A stretch of DNA of 11,913 bases from Ramicandelaber brevisporus (Eukaryota; Kickxellomycota; Ramicandelaberales; Ramicandelaberaceae), in the NCBI GenBank assembly GCA_025201865.1, contig MU603091.1, positions 7,605-19,517 of the forward strand, read 5' to 3'. Below are positions 1 through 6,326 of this stretch, in pieces (within the stretch, counting starts at the first letter, position 1; every line of letters begins with the position of its first letter). Both the position numbers and the translations under genes were made by a program. The notes beneath the pieces are model-generated. The model was not told where the DNA came from. It did not search any database and saw nothing but the letters and a program-made list of their open reading frames with translations.

Positions 1-23
1 AGCAGCAGTAGTCTCACCCAAAG

Positions 24-1604
24 ATGGATCGTGTTCCAGTGCCAGTGCCACCTCCACCACCACCTTTGAGCCGCTACTCTTCTGAAGAAGGTTCTCTTGA
101 GGGCAAACTCTTCACGCCTTCCCCTCATCGGTTCAGCGCCAATCGACGTGATACTGTAGCGGCGAAGCTTAACCTCAAACTGGGTCCTGATCTCATTGAC
201 CATCATACCTTCTCATCTGGCTTCCGTATTTCTGTACTGAGTGGCTGGCGAGCAATCAACATTGCCAACGCGATATTTGGAGAAGATGGGTGGCGAACTA
301 CATTGATGGATCTGACTGTCGAGTATTGCGATGCGATTAACAATGGTGCAGCGTACAATGTGGGTGTATCCTGCATTATGAGAGTTTCGCTGGCGAATGG
401 GACGTTCCATGATGATGTTGGATTTGGCGCAACTGACAATAGCGCTTCAAAGATGCAAGCTTTTGAAAAGGCTAAAAGAGCAGCAGTGGTTGATGCAATC
501 AAGAGATGCTTACGGACATTTGGGCAGGTGCTTGGTGGATGTTTATATGATAAGCAATTCAATTCTGCCGTTGAGAATGTATCTCTGCCCAAGGCTACGG
601 CTGAGAACAATCCGTTATATACTACGGCGGTCGATCCAAGCAATACGCCTGCCAATCGAGATCGAATTGGCTATGAGTTGAGACGTAATCTTGGGCCAGA
701 GTTTATCAAGCAGAGATGGGGAGCGCAAGGAAAAGGTGTTGCATATCTCGAAGGATGGCAGGCTATTGAATTGGCAAATGCAGTGTTTGGCTTTGATGGC
801 TGGTCTTCTGAAATTGTAGAGATGACGCTTAAGTATATGGATGTAGTGAAGGGTAACAAGTACAATGTTGGAGTCAGTTGTGTGGTTAGAGTTACCTACA
901 CAGACGAAGGAGGCAAGCAGGTGTATCACGATGATGTTGGATTTGGCTGGGTTGATGAAGCCTTCTCTAAAAACTCCGGACTGGAAAAGTCAAAGAAAGA
1001 GGCTGTAACCGATGCATTGAAGCGAGCTCTAAAGACATTTGGAAACAGCCTTGGTAGCTGTGTTTATAATAAGGCTTTCCTTACTAAAGTAGCGAGAGTC
1101 AAGTCAAAGCCATTCTCTGGTGTAGATGAAACCACGCTTATCCGGTCAGCGCCAGAGCTTGATTCAATTCCTCCAGGATATCCAGGCGAGGTTCCATTCA
1201 GCCATCCAGAAGTTGGATATTGGCTTCAGCCTGATGGTGGAAGTAGTATAAAGAAACGAAGTGCCAGCAAACAGAGACCAAGTCAGCAAATAACAGCTAC
1301 TCAGCAGCCGACAGCCTCAGACAATCCATTTGACTTTGACACAATGGCAGCCGAATTTGATCATGATGATTTCCTTGTTGATGGTGAAGTTGAAGGGGTT
1401 ACATTTGTTGAGTCTGAAGGTAAATTTGCAGACTATGGCTACATGGATTTGGTTGAGCCAGCTGATAATGGCAATGATGCTGGTGGTATTCAACCTCTCA
1501 CTGATCACGCTGCCTCGATGCCTACTAACACACCTGCAACTGTTGGCCATTTTGTGCAAGGTGGATTCAAGACGGCTCGGGAGATGATTAATCCTCCTCA
1601 TTAA
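24..1604 (+). CDS. RAD52: RAD52 homologous recombination protein with two tandem Rad52 domains
   Basis: RAD52 proteins anneal single-stranded DNA and, in fungi, load Rad51 on RPA-coated DNA in the nucleus. This 526-residue protein has a Pro-rich N-terminus (residues 4-15), a first Rad52 domain (about 41-179), a second one (about 211-352), a basic stretch around 410-418 that could be a nuclear localisation signal, an acidic/aromatic region (435-475) and an FKTA motif at 515-518. Both domains carry the family blocks: GW.AI..ANA.FG.DGW, YNVGVSC..RV, HDDVGFG, and the basic helix ending in TFG..LG.C. The second copy looks more canonical (GPEFIKQR, LEGW). An in-frame TAG at 9-11 precedes the ATG, which has a good context (AAGATGG), so the frame is complete unless a 5' exon exists. 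No intron is visible. Family members normally have a single such domain; two in one chain is unusual. The family call is very secure. Confidence 0.95.
   Translation: MDRVPVPVPPPPPPLSRYSSEEGSLEGKLFTPSPHRFSANRRDTVAAKLNLKLGPDLIDHHTFSSGFRISVLSGWRAINIANAIFGEDGWRTTLMDLTVEYCDAINNGAAYNVGVSCIMRVSLANGTFHDDVGFGATDNSASKMQAFEKAKRAAVVDAIKRCLRTFGQVLGGCLYDKQFNSAVENVSLPKATAENNPLYTTAVDPSNTPANRDRIGYELRRNLGPEFIKQRWGAQGKGVAYLEGWQAIELANAVFGFDGWSSEIVEMTLKYMDVVKGNKYNVGVSCVVRVTYTDEGGKQVYHDDVGFGWVDEAFSKNSGLEKSKKEAVTDALKRALKTFGNSLGSCVYNKAFLTKVARVKSKPFSGVDETTLIRSAPELDSIPPGYPGEVPFSHPEVGYWLQPDGGSSIKKRSASKQRPSQQITATQQPTASDNPFDFDTMAAEFDHDDFLVDGEVEGVTFVESEGKFADYGYMDLVEPADNGNDAGGIQPLTDHAASMPTNTPATVGHFVQGGFKTAREMINPPH
144..560 (+). 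repeat. First Rad52 domain copy (residues 41-179)
   Basis: This is the more diverged copy. It keeps Arg76 in SGWRAIN, the position of human RAD52 Arg55 as I align it, and K160, R161 and R164, matching human K152, R153 and R156 of the inner DNA-binding groove. The N-terminal GPEY-type motif is changed to GPDLIDHH, and IEGW is changed to LSGW. By eye roughly half of the positions match the second copy. Confidence 0.9.
654..1079 (+). repeat. Second Rad52 domain copy (residues 211-352)
   Basis: This copy is offset by about 170 residues from the first. It has the canonical GPEFIKQR and LEGW motifs, but the groove arginine is Gln246 and the K-R-x-x-R helix reads K333-R334-x-x-K337. It also has a few extra residues (TDEGGKQ) in the hairpin before HDDVGFG. 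The duplication is old: nucleotide identity is not obvious even where the protein matches. Confidence 0.9.
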
Positions 1605-1627
1605 AATAACTTTAGTACGGTATTTTG

Positions 1628-1633
1628 AATAAA
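1628..1633 (+). terminator. Polyadenylation signal AATAAA of RAD52
   Basis: A canonical AATAAA lies 24 bases after the TAA stop and continues into an A-run. It is the only canonical signal found just downstream of a gene in this window. Confidence 0.6.
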
Positions 1634-1781
1634 AAAAAACGAATGAAACTAGTTTGAGTTGTAAGCTACTCGCTGGTCGGTGGACGAGGACGGAGGATAG
1701 TAGTACATGTTCCACTACTGCGAGTGAATCGATTGCCTTCAAAGTTTAATTGCGCCATGCTGTGAATTACAATGTTGAAGC

Positions 1782-1823
1782 TTGTAATGTGTAATTTGTA
1801 ATGTGTAGTTTGTAGCGTGTAGT
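1782..1823 (+). repeat. 14-bp minisatellite, three copies
   Basis: Three head-to-tail 14-mers: TTGTAATGTGTAAT (1782-1795), TTGTAATGTGTAGT (1796-1809) and TTGTAGCGTGTAGT (1810-1823). A degraded fourth copy follows to about 1837. The array lies about 260 bases upstream of the SAM-gene ATG. Confidence 0.8.
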
Positions 1824-2095
1824 GTGCAATGTTGTAATGGCATGTGCGTACAAGAGGATTGTCATCGGATATCTCTGTCATTGACGCACAACTGACTGCA
1901 CACTGACATACACTTGTGTGCACTATCGTCGCGGTGTTCCTTTGCGTGTCTCAAATGGGCAGCACAAGACTATCCATCCAATGAAGATATAATCAGGAAC
2001 CAGACAGCCAGAAATAAACAACAAACAACACTCCTCTGAGATACAGAGAGGAAACATCAAAAATCAAAACAAACAATAAAAAAGAGAGAACAAAC

Positions 2096-3328
2096 ATGAA
2101 CCATAATCGTCACGCTCCACTGGCTACCATCGCCGAAACAGACAGTGCTGTCGACGAGAACTACCATTACGATGGTGACAGTGATGTGAATGATGTGGAT
2201 GATGGCTACGACGCAGGCTATGAAGGTGAAAATGGCTACGCTTCTGACACTGCAACCCTAAACGGTGATTTGGATCAAGAGAACAACAGCGCTGAGGAAG
2301 ACAATGACGTGTATTTCTGGCTAGAAACTAAAGGATATATTCATCACTGGCCAGTTTTGGAACGCGAGGAACTCACGTCATGGGACACGCTGAGTAAGGC
2401 AAGTTATGCAGTGCTTAAAGACATTGGGCTGCCAACTGGACCGATTCTTCAAATTATGGCACATGCTCGGGAAATGTGTGAGTTGAATGATATTGCTATA
2501 CCAGCAACAGTGAATGGCACTAAAGGTGTAGAGGATGGATTATCAGCCGAGCAGGCATTGGAAGTTGCAGAGATTGTTGGTGATCAAATTGACAAGGCAA
2601 TCCAGATCTTTGGAAAAGAGATTTTGCAGCTTCGTAAAGATGTCAAGTCAGCAACTACAATGGCTGCCAGCTCATCAACATCGTCGGCCAATGGTGTCCA
2701 TCATTATCACAATCGTCATCATCATCAAAAGAAGGCATCTCCAGCAATGGCAACGACTGTACCTGTTGCACCTTCGCTATCAGTGCCACCAGCACCACCA
2801 GTGCCAGCGGCGTCCAAGGGCTTCTCTGCTCAAGTTGCTGCAGCTGCATCTCAAGCACGCCGCAACACATATGCTGCAGCACCCATCGCTTCAAGTATCA
2901 AGACAGGACCAGCGCTGCTATCGACGTCAGCAGCAGCAGCAATGAGTGCAGCAAATGCAGCGAGTGCGGCCACTACTGCGGCTAAATTGGCCAATCGGCG
3001 ACGCACCTATGCATCTAGTTTAGAGGCAGAGTTACAAGCTGAACTGATACTCCAGCCAGAGCATGAGCCAAGCTCTGTGAATGAAACTCGCCGCAAGTTC
3101 GAGACTGCCATCCATGAACACGAACAACAAAAGCGCCGTGAAAGTGCAACCTATCGCGCGCGCAGCCGTGCCATCACCAGTGACATTGGATACCCACCTC
3201 CGAACAAGCTGCGCAAGACGACTGATACTCTGACAAAGCCCAAGCCGGTCGGAACTGGAGCCAATAACAAAGCTGTCAAGAAGCCGGCCTCGACTACTGC
3301 ATCTTTCCGCTCACATTATGCTTACTAA
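2096..3328 (+). CDS. SAM-domain protein with low-complexity tail, function unknown
   Basis: A 410-residue protein. Residues 1-70 are acidic (Asp/Glu/Asn/Tyr-rich). Residues 71-128 fit a sterile alpha motif: a hydrophobic first helix (VYFWL), then LTSWDTL, ASYAVLKDIGLPTGP and a last helix ILQIMAHARE. The IGLP.GP-ILQI pattern is typical of SAM helix 4-5. A helical, possibly coiled-coil stretch follows (about 150-185), then His-rich, Pro-rich and Ala-rich runs (200-300), and a basic C-terminus (300-410) with charged helices. SAM domains mediate protein-protein, sometimes RNA or lipid, contacts in signalling scaffolds and regulators. No catalytic domain is visible, so the role is unknown. Two RR-x-T-Y-A motifs (255-260 and 302-306) could be basophilic kinase sites. 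The ORF is intronless and starts in a good context. It converges on the penta-EF-hand gene, with 106 bases between them. Confidence 0.85.
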   Translation: MNHNRHAPLATIAETDSAVDENYHYDGDSDVNDVDDGYDAGYEGENGYASDTATLNGDLDQENNSAEEDNDVYFWLETKGYIHHWPVLEREELTSWDTLSKASYAVLKDIGLPTGPILQIMAHAREMCELNDIAIPATVNGTKGVEDGLSAEQALEVAEIVGDQIDKAIQIFGKEILQLRKDVKSATTMAASSSTSSANGVHHYHNRHHHQKKASPAMATTVPVAPSLSVPPAPPVPAASKGFSAQVAAAASQARRNTYAAAPIASSIKTGPALLSTSAAAAMSAANAASAATTAAKLANRRRTYASSLEAELQAELILQPEHEPSSVNETRRKFETAIHEHEQQKRRESATYRARSRAITSDIGYPPPNKLRKTTDTLTKPKPVGTGANNKAVKKPASTTASFRSHYAY

Positions 3329-3393
3329 ACCAATTAGCTTGTACTCTTTCATTCACTCTGCTTATACCTAATGCCAGTTATTATTTTTTTTAA

Positions 3394-3425
3394 AAACAAA
3401 CAAACAAACAAACAAACAAACAAAC
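3394..3425 (+). repeat. (AAAC)8 microsatellite
   Basis: Eight perfect AAAC units follow a T-run (3384-3391) in the 106-bp gap between two convergent genes. The tract probably belongs to the 3' UTR of one or both transcripts. No canonical AATAAA is seen for either gene here. Confidence 0.9.
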
Positions 3426-3434
3426 AGACAATGA

Positions 3435-3986
3435 TTAACGAGTTTTGAGAGAAATGTCAAGGAACTGGTCATACGTCATCGTAGCAGTACCATCTGGGTT
3501 GCCATCCTGGCCATCAAAGAAACGGAAAGCCTCGGTCAGTTTCTTGACCGTGACACAAATGCGGATAAACGAGTCCAGTGTCGCACCGCGCGAGATATCC
3601 AAGTGCTTGGCGTTTCCATTCTGGACCTCAATCTTGCGCAGCGCATTCGTCACAAACTGCGGGTTTACATTGAATCCAAACTGGCGCAGGGCTCCCTGTA
3701 GTTCGTTGTGAGAAACGTAGCCGGAGCGATCGCGGTCGGCCTGCATGAAGCAGCGCTTCCACTGGTCAATGTAGCTGTAAACACTCAGAAACTCGTTGAA
3801 CTCGAGCAGGCCGGTGCCGTTGCGGTCGTTCAGACTGATGAGAAGATGAATGGTTTCGAGAGAGAATTGAGTGCCATCGGCGTTGACGAGGCAGCGCTGG
3901 AGCTCGTGCGCGCTGACGGAATCGCCGCCGCCAACTTGGTTGTAGAAGGTCCAGAGGCGCTGCTGCTGTTGCGGATCGACGCTCAT
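3435..3986 (-). CDS. Penta-EF-hand calcium-binding protein (sorcin/ALG-2-like)
   Basis: PEF proteins bind Ca2+, dimerise through EF5 and then bind membranes or partner peptides. This 183-residue protein has EF1 at about 12-32 (ending HELQRCL, as in sorcin), EF2 with a 12-residue loop D54-E65 (DRNGTGLLEFNE), EF3 with loop D84-E95 (DRDRSGYVSHNE), a degenerate EF4 (about 118-142) and EF5 (about 150-178) with an enlarged loop. EF2 and EF3 keep the acidic and Gly positions and should bind Ca2+. EF1 appears one residue shorter than the sorcin-type loop, so binding there is doubtful. The usual Gly/Pro-rich N-terminal tail is missing: EF1 starts after about 10 residues. An in-frame TAG lies 12 codons upstream (minus strand) and the ATG has A at -3, so this start is well supported. 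It is divergent from the lipase gene. Confidence 0.9.
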   Translation of the reverse strand: MSVDPQQQQRLWTFYNQVGGGDSVSAHELQRCLVNADGTQFSLETIHLLISLNDRNGTGLLEFNEFLSVYSYIDQWKRCFMQADRDRSGYVSHNELQGALRQFGFNVNPQFVTNALRKIEVQNGNAKHLDISRGATLDSFIRICVTVKKLTEAFRFFDGQDGNPDGTATMTYDQFLDISLKTR

Positions 3987-4204
3987 TGTGTTTGCCTTTG
4001 GTTCAAAGTTTGTTGATGAACGCTATTCAAGCAACAAAGAAACGAAAAGATACGAAAAGGGTAGGTTACCAAAAATGCCTACACAGAGAGAGAAAAGGTA
4101 GAACCAATCATGAACACGTCAGCGCTTTAACAGTGGTGTGCTGTTGTTGCTGCTATTGTTACGGTGGTGCACCACGTTGGACTGCCAACATCTATTTCTA
4201 ACTG

Positions 4205-4213
4205 TATAAAAAG
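4205..4213 (+). promoter_or_regulatory. Candidate TATA box TATAAAAAG
   Basis: A perfect TATA-box match oriented towards the lipase gene, 321 bases before its ATG. If used, the leader would be long and would include the upstream ATG at 4400. The TATATAT at 4386-4392 is the nearer alternative; it would place initiation after 4400 and avoid that uORF. Confidence 0.4.
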
Positions 4214-4399
4214 AGTACGCGAATTCGAAGACTACCTCTTTGGGAACACTGGTGATGTTATTGATCAACACTGCAGGATGGTGAGAAGTATCCCAGTTAA
4301 CTCGGTGTGATGCAATACGCATACTTACTCACTCCTTCCGAGCCGGCCCAGTCTTCCATGAAGTGGACAGGTTCTCTCTAATCGATATATATCAACAAG

Positions 4400-4437
4400 A
4401 TGTGTGTGTTCGAGCTCGTCCTTCCTTCTGCTCACGA

Positions 4438-4469
<32 letters not shown>

Positions 4470-4618
4470 GTCCACTCGACAACACACTCGCAACACGCCT
4501 GCTATCCACATCTCTTTTTGATATCCACCACAAATGTTTGCTGCTATTGCTGCTACTGCTGCTTCTGCTACTACTACTGATACTACTGTCGTCGCCAGCA
4601 ACGACACTGCTCCACTGA
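4400..4618 (+). other. Overlapping upstream ORF with Asn10 and a poly-Leu run
   Basis: This 72-codon frame starts at an ATG (A at -3) 134 bases before the lipase ATG and ends 85 bases inside the lipase gene in another frame. It encodes ten Asn (from the AAC tract) and, at 4538-4588, 14 consecutive Leu followed by I-L-L and then SSPATT. It may act as an inhibitory uORF for lipase translation if the transcript starts upstream. It is unlikely to be a stand-alone gene; much of it is low-complexity by-product of trinucleotide repeats. Confidence 0.3.
4439..4468 (+). repeat. (AAC)10 microsatellite in the lipase leader
   Basis: Ten perfect AAC units, 65 bases upstream of the lipase ATG. In the frame of the ATG at 4400 the tract encodes ten asparagines; in the lipase frame it is separated from the ATG by a TGA at 4519-4521. 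Confidence 0.9.
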
Positions 4619-5607
4619 CTGCCGAGAAGCTCGCTCTGTTCAAGCGCTATGCTGCCTACGCCATGTCCGCGTACATCAATCACGGGGACAACAAGTTCAC
4701 GCCGATTTCACAAGTTAAGGATGAGCCGTCGTTTGCTGATAACAAGCTTCTTTTGTCCTTCACTCGCGCTCTCCCGACGTGCGACGGCTTCGTTGTGGCC
4801 AGTCCCACCACCAAGGAGATTGTTGTTGGCTTCCGTGGCACATCCAACTTGCGCGGCTGGCTACAGGATGGATTCTTGATTCGTAGCTACTGGCCAGAAA
4901 ACGTCAAGGGCTCCGAAGTGCATGCTGGATTCCTGCTGACTTTTGACAGTGTGCGCAACGAAGTAACTGCCGCCGTGGAGAAGGCCGTCAAGGACTACCC
5001 CGGCTACAAGGTTGTCTTCACCGGCCACTCGCTCGGCGGTGCTCTGGCTCTGATTGCCACGACTTCCATTCGTCCGCTGCTCGACAGTTCGGTCAAGGTC
5101 GAGTCGTACCTCTATGGAGCTCCGCGTGTTGGCAACAAAGAGTTTGCCTCGTATGTCAACTCCCTGGACGTTGAACTGTACCGTATCAACCACCGCCGTG
5201 ACATTGTCTGTCGCATTCCAAACGATGTTGTTGCGTATGTGCATGTCAACGGCGAGGTTTGGATCGAGCCTACTGCTGACAAGCACATTGTTTGCCAAAA
5301 GTTCCTGCCTCATGCTGATGAAGACACCAAGGGCATCAACTCGATTCCATTCCCCATGCTGTCTGTTGTGGATCACACTCTTTACTATGGATACGGTGTG
5401 GGTATTGGCGATGAAATCCTCAGTGCATTACAAGGTGGAGCGGCTGGCGGATTCAACTTTGTCAAGGCGGCGAGTGAGACCAATGTTGGTAAAATTGTTG
5501 CCACCCCGTTCAAGAGTGCCATTGACGTTACTTCGGGAATTGCCAACCTTGCGAAGCCGGTGACCACTGGTGTCTTTGGCGTCTTCACTCTTGGCAAGCG
5601 TAATTAA
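4534..5607 (+). CDS. Class 3 (fungal-type) triacylglycerol lipase / esterase
   Basis: An alpha/beta-hydrolase of the lipase class 3 family, which hydrolyses acylglycerol or related esters. The 357-residue protein has the oxyanion block VVGFRGTSN (97-105), the nucleophile elbow GHSLGGA with Ser166, then YGAPRVGN (194-201), the catalytic Asp223 in NHRRDIVCRIP, and His281 in VVDHTLYYGY, in the order and approximate spacing of the family (Ser, +57 Asp, +58 His). Cys83, Cys226 and Cys254 are candidates for disulfides. The N-terminus is Ala/Thr-rich, encoded by a GCT/ACT trinucleotide repeat, with no charged n-region, so there is no convincing signal peptide. A 70-residue tail follows the His, with Gly/Ala-rich and mildly amphipathic segments. 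The ATG is the first after an in-frame TGA (4519-4521). Substrate and location (cytosolic or secreted) are uncertain. A candidate 3' UTR intron begins immediately after the stop. Confidence 0.93.
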   Translation: MFAAIAATAASATTTDTTVVASNDTAPLTAEKLALFKRYAAYAMSAYINHGDNKFTPISQVKDEPSFADNKLLLSFTRALPTCDGFVVASPTTKEIVVGFRGTSNLRGWLQDGFLIRSYWPENVKGSEVHAGFLLTFDSVRNEVTAAVEKAVKDYPGYKVVFTGHSLGGALALIATTSIRPLLDSSVKVESYLYGAPRVGNKEFASYVNSLDVELYRINHRRDIVCRIPNDVVAYVHVNGEVWIEPTADKHIVCQKFLPHADEDTKGINSIPFPMLSVVDHTLYYGYGVGIGDEILSALQGGAAGGFNFVKAASETNVGKIVATPFKSAIDVTSGIANLAKPVTTGVFGVFTLGKRN

Positions 5608-5684
5608 GTGAGTATTAACTTTCAGTTATCTTTATCGTCATTGTATTGTGTTGTTTCTTTTCTGTTTTCTGTTTTTAATTCCAG
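5608..5684 (+). other. Candidate 77-nt intron directly after the lipase stop
   Basis: GTGAGT, a consensus 5' splice site, starts at the base right after the TAA. A T-rich tract ends in TTCCAG at 5679-5684. A TATTAAC branch-like motif sits too close to the donor (5613-5619) to serve. An earlier acceptor TTTCAG ends at 5625 but would give an 18-nt intron. Splicing would not change the protein when the 5608 donor is used. Confidence 0.3.
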
Positions 5685-5899
5685 TTGTGCTTAACATTGT
5701 GGAAGTAGATGTGACAAACTCCAAGTGCAGTGTGATTGAAATAAGAGTTATACACTCCTACTTCACTCCCTCCGTTTATGGAATGAATGATTGATTACAT
5801 CTAACTGGCCGCCTGTTGTTATGCGAATCATCGTTTCTAGTCTTTTTCACTCTTGGAGACTGCCGACAGACAAATGACTCTCCACAGTAAGGAAAACAG

Positions 5900-5948
5900 G
5901 TAATTGTAGATACTCGCATCAGCTGACCTCCGTGCACTGTTGTTACAG
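5900..5948 (+). other. Candidate 49-nt leader intron
   Basis: AACAG|GTAATT donor at 5900, CTGAC branch-like motif at 5923-5927, TTACAG acceptor ending at 5948. The three elements have fungal-like order and spacing. If real, it would lie in the 5' UTR of the phosphatase transcript. No coding consequence can be shown. Confidence 0.25.
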
Positions 5949-6326
5949 TAATGCATCAGCCGCATTGCGGCTTTCTTTCTTTCTATGTTGGCTGCGGCTC
6001 GCTATCGAGTTGACCTGCATGAGCCATGCTTCTTTTTTTCTTTCCTTTCACCTCACCATATACACACACACACGCGCGCGTGTTCTCTCTGTCCCTCTTT
6101 CTTTCCCTTACATACATACACACACTCTCTCTGTCGAAGTGTGCTCGCGTGGAGTTAAAAAAAAAAAAAGAGAGAAAGAGTCGTGTTCTTGAGGTTGACG
6201 CTGTTGTTCATCGTTTTCATCTGCCAGGCGTTCCTTTTATTTTTCTTTTATTTTTCGATCTTAGGCAGTTCGTGTTCCTGAAGCTGATTCTTATTTGCTC
6301 CTCCTACTCCTCCTTCGTCAGGTCTG

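Larger units (their letters stand above)
1605..2095 (+). promoter_or_regulatory. Intergenic region: RAD52 3' end and promoter/leader of the SAM-domain gene
   Basis: These 491 bases separate two same-strand genes and hold no supportable gene. They contain the RAD52 poly(A) signal, a 14-bp tandem repeat (1782-1823), a TATA-like TATAAT at 1988-1993, and an A-rich, T-poor stretch from about 2000 to 2095, which is a typical fungal leader. The SAM-gene ATG at 2096 has A at -3. The transcription start is not determinable from sequence alone. Confidence 0.55.
3987..4533. promoter_or_regulatory. Divergent promoter region between the PEF and lipase genes
   Basis: 547 bases between divergent starts. 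On the plus strand there is a strong TATA box, TATAAAAAG (4205-4213), a second AT stretch TATATAT (4386-4392), and an (AAC)10 tract (4439-4468) that probably lies in the lipase 5' leader. A CCAAT pentamer occurs near 4103-4107. An upstream ATG at 4400 opens a 72-codon frame that overlaps the lipase start. No further gene is supported. Confidence 0.5.
5608..6326 (+). promoter_or_regulatory. Intergenic region: lipase 3' UTR and phosphatase 5' region
   Basis: 719 bases without a supportable gene. The left part is T-rich and holds a possible 3' UTR intron (5608-5684) and a weak AATAAG signal (5740-5745). The middle holds a possible leader intron (5900-5948) and a perfect 6-bp hairpin AGCCGC-ATT-GCGGCT (5958-5972). 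The right part (about 6020-6326) is pyrimidine-rich, with short CA, CG, CT and TACA microsatellites, an A13 run at 6157-6169, and a CT-rich stretch ending in CAG at 6319-6321 just before the phosphatase ATG. Confidence 0.5.

Noticed and set aside
203-655. 150-codon minus-strand frame inside RAD52
   Set aside because: It lies fully antisense to strongly conserved Rad52 domain sequence and shows no recognisable domain.
1317-1742. 141-codon minus-strand frame across the RAD52 3' end
   Set aside because: It overlaps the RAD52 coding end and UTR, has no recognisable domain, and runs through the poly(A) signal region.
3394-3425. Regular AAAC units considered as a CRISPR-like or telomeric array
   Set aside because: A plain tetranucleotide microsatellite with no spacers; unit unlike telomere repeats.
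5958-5983. Hairpin AGCCGC-ATT-GCGGCT followed by T-rich bases, like a bacterial terminator
   Set aside because: The window is eukaryotic, the stem is only 6 bp and the T-tract is broken by C; no role is supported.
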